From Apostichopus japonicus (taxonomy: Eukaryota > Echinodermata > Holothuroidea > Aspidochirotida > Stichopodidae), in contig NC_092565.1 of the NCBI RefSeq assembly GCF_037975245.1, positions 5,863,999 to 5,927,998 of the forward strand: a stretch of 64,000 bases of DNA. Direction: 5' to 3'. Below the pieces are notes generated by a model. It was not told the DNA's origin and did not search any database. It saw only the letters and a list, made by a program, of their open reading frames with translations. Below, one piece after another: positions 45,963 to 58,788 of this stretch. Position numbers and translations under genes: made by a program. Position 1 is the first letter of the stretch, and the number at the start of each line of letters is the position of its first letter.

Positions 45963-47780
45963 CTGCTGATTATCATTATTTTTAAAAGAAATAGTTAAGC
46001 TCATCAATTAAATTGATTCCACCCGTTACTTGAAACAAAATCGCACTTGTACCATCTGAGAGATTGGTAGATAATTTCAGACAGGCGTTCTTGGTGGAAT
46101 TATTTAACATACATTTGTTAAACTGACCTGGTTTTTAAGGAAAATCACGGTTTTACTTTCATCATTAAAATGTGACTTGACGCCCCCCCCCCCCCCCCAA
46201 AAAAAAAGAGAGAGAGGGAAATCTTAAACTACCATTTTAAATTTTAGTATTGCGCCATCTATTATTTGAAGGCGTTTTTATTGTTCCTTCATTATTAGTG
46301 TATACTGTGTGGTTACCCATTGATCTTTATGTATTTGTTGTCCTATCGAACATTTACATATTACTGTGCATGTAGTTATTGATTTTATTGGGCGGGTAGC
46401 CTGGAGTGGTTATGTAGTCACATGGGTGTGAGACGGGGTGGGGGTAAAGAAAAAACAGTGAAGTTCTTTTGGACTACCGAAATAATGGACTACTGTCTGT
46501 TTTTAGTTGATGTTGTTTTGAACTTTCTTCGGTTCTGCATTGCATTTTATTGGGCAACACACACACAAAATCGATATTTGTAGAGGTGACAATATATTAT
46601 GTCTTGGCGAAAATGATAAAATTGTCGATATGTTGCGATTTGTTGCGTTGCACTGGACTTACCAACAGGGCCAAAAATAAAAAACTATGACTTTTCGACA
46701 ATTATTAAAGTGTCGCGTTTTTGCAATGCACCGACGTAACTTGACAACTCGTCCAAAATATGATATTTATTATCGAGTTGCCAAGGTCAGTTACGATACT
46801 AATATAATTGGTGAATATTATCAAATTATCGTGTTGCTTAACTTTAGAACATGTCAAACGTCGTATTTTCAATGTCTTGTCGCGTTATAGACTATAATAC
46901 GCTATGTCTATCACTTGCCTGTCCCTTCGGAACCACCGTACAAACTAACAAATGTGACCTCCACCCCCCCCCCAGCCATTTTAGCTGTGGGAACATGGTA
47001 GTGACGTCATAGATTCATTTTGTCCAGATATTGCGCAAATGATACCATAGCCGTCTTTCTTTGAGCTATATTCTAATAACAATATCTTACTATACATATT
47101 AGTAATAATGTAACTTTCAGACCGTCTAACCACATGAATGTTATCGCAATGAATATATAATATTGAGACTGACAAAGGAGCGTTCCAGCAAATTAATGAG
47201 ACAAAAGTACGATGGATTTAATGAAGAGAATTCACCTATGAATAATCGATAAGATTAAAAGGCTTTATCACCTTACTTCAAGTGATTTAACCCTGAAAAT
47301 TCGTAGATAAGCTAACTTTTCGCAAAAAGTGCACGCTGACAAATCTGGAAAGAGGAAAATCTTTTATTGTTGTGGTTTTTTATTTGCCTTGTTTGCTTTG
47401 AAGCCTTCCAGAGATTACTCTATTGAAAACATTAAATGCATGCAGTTTACATAGTGGGTATACGAAGTTTAACATACCACGGTAAGGTACGTAATCAGTG
47501 ACGTCACAACCATGTTTAGTAATTGTTATCACTTGAGTGGATATGGGATTTTCTCTAAAGCTGTAATCAGAGTATAGGAGGCTATAGTGTTGTTTTGTAT
47601 ATGCTCCTTTATACAATAAATATCGTATAAAACCGCCTTAATTATTCTGATTTCACACTATTGAATTATTCATTAGCATGTGGTGTATAAAGTGCTTGTG
47701 GTTATCTATATATGAATGAAAGGCATAGGAACAACGGTAGATTAGACAACTGTCCCCCTTACACAAATGGGTGCATAGGA

Positions 47781-47824
47781 GTATGTTCCTGCCCCTTCCC
47801 TCCACTTCCCCAAGCCCCTTACCC
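47781..47824 (-). other. G-quadruplex-forming sequence, minus strand
   Basis: C-rich on the plus strand. The minus strand reads GGGGTAAGGGGCTTGGGG and continues with further G runs. Confidence 0.6.
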
Positions 47825-47946
47825 CGCATCAATTCTTGTTAAGGGGTCGTTGAGCCACGCAGCTGAATTCTTATAGAAGTTTTTCAGTATAGTCTGCACC
47901 TATTCGTTGCCAATAGAAAAGGATATGAAGTACCCTTTTACCGGTT

Positions 47947-47947
47947 A

Positions 47948-48007
<60 letters not shown>

Positions 48008-48099
48008 GCCTATATATATAGCCTATATATATATACATATGTAGGCTATATATATAGGCTACATATATATATATATATGTATTTATATATATATATATT

Positions 48100-48130
<31 letters not shown>

Positions 48131-48214
48131 ATTTATAGATATATATATTTATATATATGTAGCCTATATATATAGCCTATATATATAGCCTATATATATA
48201 TAGCCTATATATAT
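47947..48214. repeat. (TA)n with AGCCTATATATA minisatellite
   Basis: A pure (TA)n run, then TAGCCTATATATATAGCC and GGCTATATATATAGGC in inverted arrangement, which can extrude as cruciforms. Confidence 0.9.
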
Positions 48215-48715
48215 ATTTAATCAAAATACTTTTGAGAGGTTAGAGTAACTGAGTGACAATTTAGCATCGTTGCCTCTGGTTATAACTGACGGTAAAATTT
48301 AAATACCGTTAATGAGCTGAATCAGTCTAAACAGCTTAATAACGTTCTCTTTGGTTTACCAATCAACAACGGACACTTAAGTTCACCACAGCAAGCAGAA
48401 ATTCAATTATCGCTGGAGGGTTGTACCAGCCATTATAGCTGATTTAAAAAATGAAATTGTTTCAAGGCAAAGAAGCACTTCTATGAGAATGATTGAACTT
48501 TATCTGACCTTTCTCAAGATCATATGTTAACAAGAAGGTATTTTTAAGATATGCCAGAAGGAGGTTATATGTGTACAACTTATATATGTGTTTATAAAGA
48601 TTATATATCAGCAAGTTTAGTGAACGTATTTGTTTTGCTCTGATCAAGTACAGTATAGTGTCCGAGAGAGACATAATAGTACACATGATCAATGTTTCGT
48701 CGTAAGGCCTCTTGG

Positions 48716-49506
48716 CATGGGCGTCAACAGGTGGGGGACGGGGGGACATGTCCCCCCCACTTTCAAAAGTGGAGGGGATATCATATCATTTGTCCCCCCC
48801 CCCCACTTTTCAGAGCAGTTATTAAAAAAATCACATGCATATGCGCGATTTTCTATCACAATTGCTGAGCTGATTCAAGTAGAATCCAACTTAAGAACCA
48901 TTATCAATAAATTGCACTGGAAATTAGAACAGTGTTTGGCCTTTTATCCCCCTTCCTCCGATATTCACCCTCCCCGCTTCGTCCGAGACCTCTGATAAAA
49001 GTTTGTGCGATGTTTGAACGATGTTTTAGAGTGTTTTGTGGAAGCACCCCTTCTCGCCAGAAATGGAATTCCCCTTGCCCTACACTGTGAATCAGAGAAA
49101 ACGACGCATTTCAACTTGAAAACAAGTCGAAGGCCCCACCAGGAAGGTAATATCATATATTTTAGGCCCTACAGACAGTATTCTGCCTGTATGCAGGGTA
49201 TTATATGATACCAAACTACCGAAAATATTTCGTTTGAGATGGACGCTGTGTAATTCGTCTCCCTTGGTGTCAGAACGGCATCTTTCTACCAGTACTTTCT
49301 GTCGGAATTTAGTTTTGTGAGACAAAATTTCTCCTCACAGATCTGGTTCTGATGTAACAAAAAACGACTCAGTAAGGCCGTCTCCTGCGATCTAGGGGGT
49401 CTTATATACCCAAAATTTTCTGGTACGCTACGCGCCAACCAATGGTGGCGCTCCGCTTAGATAGTATAGTGTCCCCCTCACTTTCTGAAACCTGCTGACG
49501 CCCATG
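48716..49506. mobile_element. 791-bp non-autonomous hAT-like element with 8-bp TSD
   Basis: The ends are CATGGGCGTCAACAGGT and, reversed, CATGGGCGTCAGCAGGT (17 bp, one mismatch). The 8-bp duplication CCTCTTGG flanks the element exactly (48708-48715 and 49507-49514). Near the left end is an 18-bp palindrome (48740-48757, G6-ACATGT-C6) followed by poly-C tracts. The small open frames inside look non-functional. Confidence 0.85.
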
Positions 49507-49539
49507 CCTCTTGGCCTCATCATTTTGACTCTCCGGATT

Positions 49540-49660
49540 ATCGAGTACTCGAGTACGTAATCCTATACTCGCACTCGAGTACATATTGTGGTACTCGTTC
49601 TCATGGTACTCACATTCGAAGGGAACGGAAATGAATTACTACTACTCGTTGCCGTGCTGT
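49540..49660. repeat. (GTACTCG)-rich short repeat
   Basis: TACTCG and CTCGAGTA words recur at least seven times in about 110 bp, directly outside the TSD of the 791-bp hAT-like element. Confidence 0.6.
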
Positions 49661-50477
49661 ATAGTATATGGCTTTGCACACTCACTATACAAATCTCCGT
49701 CTCCTGTATAATCTTGTACCAGGATACGCTACAACAATTCTCCTGAATAAATTAAGCTCAGTTAACAACCATAGTTTTGAGTCCAGTCATATCAAAGACC
49801 CCATAAAACAATAAACATCAAATTACTTGCCCCCAGGATCTGGAAGGGATCACAAGTAAAAACTTCATCCATTAATGTCATATTTCATCTTCACACAAGT
49901 TCTTATATAAAACTATATACTTAACAGTTATATCATGATTAATTTATTGTCATGCACCTTCTGGGAGGAACCGATTTGATTGTGACTCGTTTGCAGCAGA
50001 CCATTAACGACTTACAATCACGGAAGTCACTAAGGCAGTAAATCTCTCCAAATGTCAACTTTCACTGGTATACATCATATGATGATCATGATAATGATGA
50101 TGAAGAAGGTGGACTTTACCTCACCTTGTGATAAAGTCCCTATAGTCGGCGTATTAGTATTGCGTATTAATCACTACGGTATGCCTGCAAGGGGTTCTTG
50201 TATGCATTCCTCATTGTGCCGATAATGCTTCTCTTATTCGTTCTTTGTCCCGTCTCCCATTTTCTTCTTTGCTTTTGCTTCCGCAACATCAAGGGCATTA
50301 TTATAATTATTATGATACTCATGATATTAAGACTTTGTGATACGTTTTAATTAAGGATATCGTAAGTATTACTAACGTTAAAGAGGCAAACTGTTAAGTA
50401 CTTATATCAAATTATTGATGCTTGCTTAACGATTAGTCGAGATTTTGCCGACCGTCATGACGACATGACTGACTAAA

Positions 50478-50720
50478 GAGGGTGGTTCTGGTTGGATGTT
50501 GAGTGTGTGTGTGTGGGGGGGGGGGGTGGTGCACTGCCTTTAGCCGAAGGTGTTTGAGGATGTTTGAAGGTTTCGCTTATCTGCCCTGCGAAAACAAAAA
50601 GCCAGGGAGGCGTGACGCCTGACTTCATAAAGAGAGGTGAGACTATGAGGGTGGTTCTGATTGGGATGAAAGGGTGGGGGGGGGGGGCTGCACTGCTCTT
50701 TGCTTAAGGTGCAGGGAACC
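50478..50720. repeat. imperfect 169-bp tandem duplication with G runs
   Basis: GAGGGTGGTTCTG, a poly-G run and TGCACTGC..TTTGC/AGC..AAGGTG occur twice, at about 50478 and 50647. Confidence 0.7.
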
Positions 50721-52286
50721 GCCAATGCAGCACAGCCCATATTGTGGGATAGGGGTGAAGCAGGTCTTGCAGATATGTGCTGTTCGCTTATAACGGTTTT
50801 CAATCAGCACAAAAAATCGGAAAGAGGAATAACTCAGAACTTTGAATGGGGTCTTTGAAATGTATTTCAATCCTGTTATTCTCACTGTTGTAATATTCTG
50901 AGGTAATTGTCGGGAGAAGGGAGTACACTTTGTAGTAGGATCTTATACGCAACTGATACGAGGGGGGGGGGGGGGCGTTATTCTATAGCACAGCGTAAGA
51001 GTGTCGTTACAAGCATACTGATTTCGCTAGTAGTTTCATTGATTCACAGCATCTTCTTGATATTATATATTTTGTATTCATATATGCTATCAATTTGATT
51101 ACTACGGAATCTCTCGACGCCAAGTCCCTGACGAGATACCCCCGCTAACTTGCAAATTATTCAAAGCCTATAGGGCAGATTGAAATACAAAACTGCGGTT
51201 TTTAATTAAACGATTTTGTTACGGTTAATATGTTTATTATTTGCCCTTCACACTGCTCAACTGTTTGTAATTACGGCTTCATATTATCTGTAAAAAAGAC
51301 AAGGCAGGCTTTGATTTGTATATAGGAGTAAAATGATCCATACGTAACAGAGACTTATACCAAAATCGTTGGATGCCAATATGAGAATTTATGGTTTATA
51401 TTATGATGAGCCTTCTAGCAAGTTTCAGGAATTTCAGGTATTCATGAGTATCACTAACAGAACATCGCGAGAGTAGGCTCCTCCTTTAACTTTGTCACCA
51501 CGCTAGATGGTATACCATAACGGATAAAAAACAAACACGATACAATGGACGTCATATATCATTATACAATTTAGGCTTCACACATCATAATCAATCATTT
51601 TGAACATTTTTATCAACTTGATTGTATTGACACATTCTGACTTTTCATTGCGGGGTTTTCCCCCTAAATTTAATGTAACAAGACTCAAACCGTTTGATCA
51701 CATTGATTAAAAACAGAGATAATTTAATTTAGGAGTTCGTAAATAACAAAAGAGAGCCTCCTCAAGTTATAATGCATTGGAGCTTGAAATATGCCGCCGT
51801 TTAGTTATATCTGATGATGAACAGTGCTTCACACGGTTAAACATCTGATCGAAGGTTTTGGCGTGCCATGCTTTATCCACGCCTTTCAATCCAGCCTGTG
51901 CAATGAAACTTGCAACATTGGCATGCAGCGTTGCAATATTGCACAACTGAACTGACTCAGGTTATCTCATTTTCTATATCTTTTATTTCGTATTATACTT
52001 TGATTATATTGGTGCTTTTCAAGGATGAATTCCATCGCCAGGCCCAACTTGGATTAGGGACTCTAGCCAAGACGAAAGATACGGGCAGGGGGGGGGGGGA
52101 GGGTATCGAGGAGGGGGATAATAATGAGAGAAAGAATAAAGAATTCTCATTTCTATAATCTATGCTTGAAGGAAGTCCCGTGACATAATAGTAATAGTCC
52201 CGGTGCTCTAGCTGGTTCTAGACGCCCCCTGGTTATCATACGTTGTTAAAGGTTAAGTTATGACATGTCTTATCCTACGTAGATGA

Positions 52287-52298
52287 ATATACATATAC

Positions 52299-52329
<31 letters not shown>

Positions 52330-52390
52330 CATATGTATATGTATATATATAAACATACGTGTATATATATAAACATATGTATATATATTA
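52287..52390. repeat. (TATACA)n / (TA)n tract
   Basis: Alternating ATATACAT and TATATA words, ending in a short A run. Confidence 0.9.
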
Positions 52391-55300
52391 TAAAAAAAAA
52401 ATGCCATATACATTTTTAGGAAATCTAAACCGCGGTAAAATGTGAAGGAAGTAAATAGACTTACAATAACATATTAATACAACTGTATTTCACATCTATT
52501 TGCCCAAAGGAGTAGACATACATTTATAATTAGAAATTGTTTTACACCAGTCATTCTGCTATGTTCATAGATTGTGCATACGTTTGTACACTATAGAGAG
52601 TGTATACTCTATGTTCGAGGCCGTATTGTTGTTGATAGACTCATCAAGGTATTGCAAACTGCATTGCACTATACATTGATGTTACGTGTGAAATATCGAG
52701 GTTAATTAATCAGAATTATTTCTAATTTTCATGCCAGGGCATATTTTTGTTCGCTTTTTTGGACTAGTATAGCAATTGTTGTATTGAAACATGCCAGGCG
52801 CTCTGAACAGACACACGATGTGGTTTTACGAATGATTTCGTTTGTGAAAGTTGAGAATGCGTGGAAATACTGGAACTATTCCTTATGTAATTTGTATTTT
52901 GTATTATAAGACCTGTTCCACAGCTGAAGTGGAATTATTAATTTAATCAGAGTTTATTACAAACCTGCATAAATTAACGAAAGATTTTATATACATCATT
53001 TTTATGTGTGTACAATGTTACCAACGAAGTAGTAAACGCTTTTGTTCCAGAATCGACGATACGTATAGACGATTTCCGTTTTTCTGAGAATAGCTCAGTA
53101 TTGATTATGGGTATATCCGTCGGCTCCAAAGTCGTTTAGGTAACATTTCTATAATACAGTCAATAAAAGATATGAATTCTTAAGCTTCGTTCCTTGCCGA
53201 TCCAATTCATGTTAGATAACTGTAATTTGAAGAAAAAAAATTAACCATAGTACGATGCGCTAGCCTACTGTACGCGAGGCTATTGATGTGTTCCTAGCCA
53301 TTTCTGGTGCACCAAATTGAATTTATTTTTAAAAATCTTTTGTAGAGTTTGAAAGACCATTGTTTTGTATTATATTTATTTCCAGTTTAAAAAGAACAAA
53401 TAACTAAAGTTCAGTTAATTTGCTGGAATTAAAAGTTAACCTAAAAAAAATTTGAAAAAAAAACCATTTTGCTTTTGATATAAACTTCATCCAATTTAGA
53501 GAAATCTGAGCCCTTAATTAGTGGCGAATATATCGTCTCCTTTTCACAGAAATTATCAGCGAGTGAAGTCTCAATTTCAAAAGTCTAAATTTCTAATTTT
53601 ACCAGGCATTCAGAATTATACTTCAGTGCGTTTATGAATGTCTCAATTTAAGAAATTTTTCCATTCAAGCATTCATGGAAACAACTTAGAGGATATTTCA
53701 CGATGTCCCAAGAGACATTATAGATAGACCTATACTTTAAATCTTAAGGCTGATGTGAAATCTTTGTGAAGAGCAAGTACCGCGAACTCGTATAATGTTT
53801 ATTTGTTATTTTCGACCTACATTGAGACCTATAAATTGCACGAACCAAATCTTAGCGAAACTTTTTATGGCGAATGATTGTAAATTTTAATGGACGCACG
53901 TATATGAAAAGTGCTAAAAACCAGAATGACCGAAAACTATGGTGCACAAAACTGCAGTCAATTAAGTTATGGAGATTCCAATCTCTCGGATCGTGCTTTA
54001 TGGCATGATCTCTCGTGTACGAGCCGCGGGAATTAAAGAATCCCATATGAACTATTTCTAGCTCAAAATGACAATGAATGCTTCACCTAATTAGCCAAGC
54101 AAGTATAGATTCAGCATAATTTATCTCTATATGTAGCCTTAAGAATCACTCTTTTTGGTTTCGATGATAATCGTAACCTAAGCAGTCATGCCGGCGGATG
54201 AGTTTGTGTATGCGCGTGTGTGTGTGACGCCTTGCTTGTAACCCCATATCTCAAGAAGAGAAGCTTGGACCAATCTCATATTTGGGGAGTGGGTGTACCA
54301 CATTAAGTAGAAGAAGATTATTGTTTTTTATGCAGCTAAAAGACAAGATAAATAATTGGGAAAATGTACGCAGTCGCGCTAATCGAGTAGCGGTTCGAAG
54401 TAGCAATGAGGTATTAATAGGCCTATGGGACTCATTGACAACTAGCAACTGTACTGTATATACCTAGTACTATAGAGGAGTCCTAATGTAACATAAGCCA
54501 AGCTATCTTCGTAAGTATTTTGCAGATGTAATATTTTTAGTTATTTGAGACACTACAGTAGGCCTAGCTCAGGCTGGCTGCTTATTTATGATTCTGCGAC
54601 ATGTTTGTTCATCACTTACTTTTGGTGGAAAAAGTTTTAGTTTAAATTGCATAGAAACGTAATTTTCCAATGTGCAATTTACGTAGCACCATGTATCTGC
54701 CTAAGTGCCTAACCTTAGTTCACAGAACGTATTGATGTTGTAGATCTGTACTATGGAGACTTGAACGGGAATCATAGTGGCGAGTGAATTTTACGTTTGG
54801 GGAGTAGATTTTTAGTCACGGTCCTCAAATAGCGAGTACTTTTAAACATGTTTGTCGAGGCCTGAGAAGAAGCCTATTGTCTTTTATAGAGATCAATCTG
54901 TATGCTGAATACAATATAAGTTTCCATCTCGGTCATCGGCTGCCATTGTTTGTCATATCTCAATGCTTATTGCTGTATACTACGTGGAGTAAAGTATGTT
55001 GTTCATCTTGGCTATACGCTACAGCATAGTTTGTCACATTCATGTAGCATCATCGAAACCACACTGCAAGTTTTGACGTCTGGTTTTCTTTAAAAAAAAT
55101 AATGTCTCGCGTGTAGCAAATACGGCAGAGCAAAACTTAGTATGTTATTTTTCTATTTTACATTACTGCCACAACTCATGGGTTCAATACCCTGAAACGT
55201 GAGTGATTTGCTCAAATAAATATGAACACTTTCCCCTAAATCACACGGAAGTTACTTTTTAGCTCGATGCGTGGGAATATTAAATTATGTATAGTCACGT

Positions 55301-56387
55301 ATAAGGTAGGTAATAAGTGCGGACTGGGTAACGCACTCATATTTCCAAACAGTGGAAATTCACTCTTAAGCAGTGTCTAGGAGTGTCTATAGCCATCAAT
55401 TCAGTTATTGTAAATTCTATACTGCTATATAGTTAAAGAGTGAAAATACACAAATTGAGCTTCAGGAGGTATAGAGCGAAAATATCTTCTGATCTGCTTT
55501 TGCGTGAAAACCACGGATCGGCAAGAGTGAAATTAACTCCCCGGCCACAAGACTGTTGATCCAGGCTAGACATCTTAGAGAGCAAATAAACGCAAACAAA
55601 TTAATGGCGTAAAAGTAGCAGGGAGGCGTTAAACGTTTGTCAACACTATGAGGTGAGGTGTTATTATTTTGTATGTGGTATAGAGTTTCATATTCCTTTT
55701 CCTTCAAGCTCTTGTGGTTTCTTTAAGTAAACCAGTAACGATTTAGTCACCGTTTTACAAGTTCAATTTTGTGTCTATTAATAGATCATGTTTAGATCTC
55801 ATGGGGAAGGTACTTAAAACAAACGCATGAATGCCTATAAGCTACAGCAAATTTAACAGTTTTTATCGAAACACAAAATGCACAATCATATTGAGTGACT
55901 GTTACAGGTGCAGTTGAAGCACTGACTAACATCTTAGTTAAAGTGCAGTGTAGTTTATTGACATATATTACTCCATAGCTCATTACTGTCTATTGTTAAA
56001 ATAATCTTGTCCCGATGAAACATTTAATATTACTAACTATCAGGTAAATGCAGTATCTAATCTTTATACGATATATAGAGCATTTATACTGTAAATGACC
56101 TCCATTCGGGAAAATTACAAAGTGGAACGGTATTATTAAATACCAAAATTAACAATCTGATTATTCCCTCTCGCTAAATATATTGTAAAAGAGGTTAATA
56201 CACAAATATTAAATCCATTGTATGCACCGTTTGCAAAGCCTGCATAATCGTAAGTAAAATGTCAGATGAAAGTAAGAATCTTAGTAATTTATTTCATTGA
56301 GGCTCCACCATTTAGCCATTTAGGGGTGACGACCGTTGTTGAATAATCATTACACCTAGTATAGGTACTGCAAACTGAGATTAAAGT

Positions 56388-56413
56388 ATATATATATATT
56401 TACATATATATTC

Positions 56414-56440
<27 letters not shown>
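56388..56440. repeat. (TA)n-rich tract
   Basis: Interrupted then pure TA repeat. Confidence 0.9.
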
Positions 56441-56444
<4 letters not shown>

Positions 56445-56580
56445 AATATTAGGTGATTTTATCTAATTGAAGCCAAACGTACCACTGGTTGGCAAATAAC
56501 TGATACTAACAATCTAGTTAGTATATATATTCAATGCAAGGAAAGCTATTCCGCCCAATATCCAAAATTCCAAAGGAAGG

Positions 56581-56871
56581 AGGTTCCAAACCTCTCTTCT
56601 CATTTTTCCCATCAGTCCCCTCCCCTCAGCTGCCTCCCCTCAATTCCCTGTCCCCCCTCAGCTGCTACCTCTAAATATCTCCCCTCACACCTCTTCCCTC
56701 AACTCCTCCTCTCAACTCACCTCAACCTCCTCCCTTCGATTTCCTCACCTCAAAACTCCTTCCCCAACCTCCTCAACCCCTTCCCCACAGCCATCACTAC
56801 AATATCCCTCAACCTACTCGACACCCCCCCCCCACCCATAACCCATCCCACCCACCTCACCCTTGTCGTCT
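56581..56871. repeat. 290-bp polypyrimidine tract, (CCCCTCA)-like units
   Basis: The plus strand is almost free of G. CTCCCCTCA, CCTCAACTC and similar units recur. Such strand-biased DNA can form H-DNA triplexes. Confidence 0.85.
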
Positions 56872-58510
56872 GAGAACCCTTTCTATCGTATGAATGATTT
56901 AAACAATACTTGTCCACAGAGTCTCAAAACAAGACTATTAATTAAGTTTGGTGTAAGGTCAAATGTTCAACTGTAGTCCACCTGCTCCTAATTGGAAATC
57001 GAATAAACCTACTGACCCACAACGATGTTTATCTCAATGAAAGAAAATCAACTGCAAATTAAGTTCAACATAGCATGGCGAAAACACGATTCATTATTAA
57101 GCCGGTGAGCAATGGACATATTGCAGAGTGAACACAAATTCAAAGTAAAATATGAAAATAATTAGCTTACCGAAAATTGTAGTACACTACGAAATTTTGT
57201 TCTGACAATCGTAATCTTTTACATAATTTATAATCATTCCATTCGAATTTTCGTTAGTAATTAAGAAAATTTGGTATAAACAATAGACGTTTATCTCCAT
57301 GTATCGTCCGATGATACTTTACAACACAAATGAAACATTTTTAATATTTTACCGTATATTCAATCATTTACAAAAAAAAAAAAAAAAAAAAACTCCAACA
57401 ACTTTTAGTTGTTATTACAATAAGGCAAGTATGCATATCAGTGATCACATTTTACAACTAAATATCAGACATAAAGACAGACAACACATATGGACAGACA
57501 TAAACAGATATCAACAGACATATTCACATCCAATTGCTCAACATATGATAAAATACACACTATATTCCATAAAAGGCTATATGCGTTAATTTGTTAAATT
57601 TTCATATTATTCGAACAGTAAACTTCCAATAACGGCGCATTAGCGTGACTAATTAAGAATAACTACAAATAAACGGCAAATGTTGTTTTGAGTATATACT
57701 CTTTGTTTTAGGCTCAGTGAAACGGCGCGTTTTTGCCAGGCCTAATGGACTTGGTATCCGATTGAATAAACACACATCGAAATATATTCAATGAGTTTCA
57801 CTTTATCTTTAATGTGTTCTAATACATTGCTAACTTGAGTTAAACACGACACCAATCATGCACTTTCACTGCGTAAAACATAACCATTAACATGTACTTC
57901 AACCGTGATCTAATCACACGGCAAGTATACTAAGATAACAATACACGATAATAATGGCGATCAAATATTGAATTTTAGCTGTCTCAACCATGGTTTCACG
58001 ATCATGGTAAATCTAGGAGAGGCTGATCAACTCGAGCACTCGCTTCTTTGAAATTTGCAGTTTCAAGTGCTTTCTTTCATCATGTTTCTGTTTCAATATT
58101 TCGTTGGAAATATCAATTACTGAATATGGCAGCTGCGATAAATCACATTACAGGCCCTGAAGCATCAAAGACGATGGAGAAACCATCATAGAGCTCAAAT
58201 AGAGGAAGAATTTGTAGGGGTGGATCGAGGATCTTTTTAAGGAGGAAGTGTGCCCCTTTATGGTCGTTGAGTACGACCCCTCGTGTGGTAATATCAGGGC
58301 GCATTTAGACTCAAATAAAATTCCCAGACGTTAAAAGGTGTATTTTGAGGCATATATAGCCCACAAATGACACTGGCGTTACACATTGGACAAATTGATT
58401 GGTTTTAAGAAACAATTTTCCATTGAAAGCAAGCAATTGAATGCATACGGCGCGGAAAATAATAAGGTCTATAAACGCAATCAGATATTAATAACTGTTT
58501 TAGCGCGAGC

Positions 58511-58784
58511 GTATGGAAAGCCGTTTTAACATTTAATAAGGAATTTCAGATTATCTCGAAATAATTTTAGATATCTCAAATTAAATTACAGATATCTCCA
58601 ATTTATTTAAGATATCTACAAATAATTGCAGATATCTGAAGTTGAATTCGAAATATCTGAAATTGAATTCGAGATATCTGCAATTCTATTTTAGATATCT
58701 GAAATAGAATTTTAGATATCTAAAATAAGAAACAATTTAAGATATCTAAAATTCCCGATTAAAAGTTAAAATGGCTTTCCATAC
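58511..58784. mobile_element. 274-bp MITE with phased AGATATCT palindromes
   Basis: Inverted terminal repeats of about 39 bp (58511-58549 and 58784-58746, about five mismatches) begin GTATGGAAAGCC. Flanking 4-bp copies GAGC (58507-58510, 58785-58788) look like a target-site duplication. The interior is an array of AGATATCT-type palindromes starting at 58569, 58590, 58610, 58630, 58651 (as AAATATCT), 58672, 58693, 58714 and 58740. There is no coding capacity. The superfamily is not assigned; a 4-bp TSD fits only some groups. Confidence 0.75.
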
Positions 58785-58788
58785 GAGC

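Larger units (their letters stand above)
51000..58506. other. long intergenic stretch, no recognised gene
   Basis: AT-rich, with a poly-G run at 52.09 kb, the 52.3 and 56.4 kb TA tracts and the polypyrimidine block. An ATG frame at 54046-53852 (minus) begins protein-like (MGFFNSRGSYTRDHAIKHDP) but is unsupported. Confidence 0.5.

Noticed and set aside
47951-48175. Tyr-Ile-rich frames at 18.5, 28.1 and 48.0 kb
   Set aside because: Translations of (TA)n microsatellites.
52210-52240. GACGCCCCCTGG as a second CTCF site
   Set aside because: Only the AGGGGGCG half fits; the CCACT half is missing.
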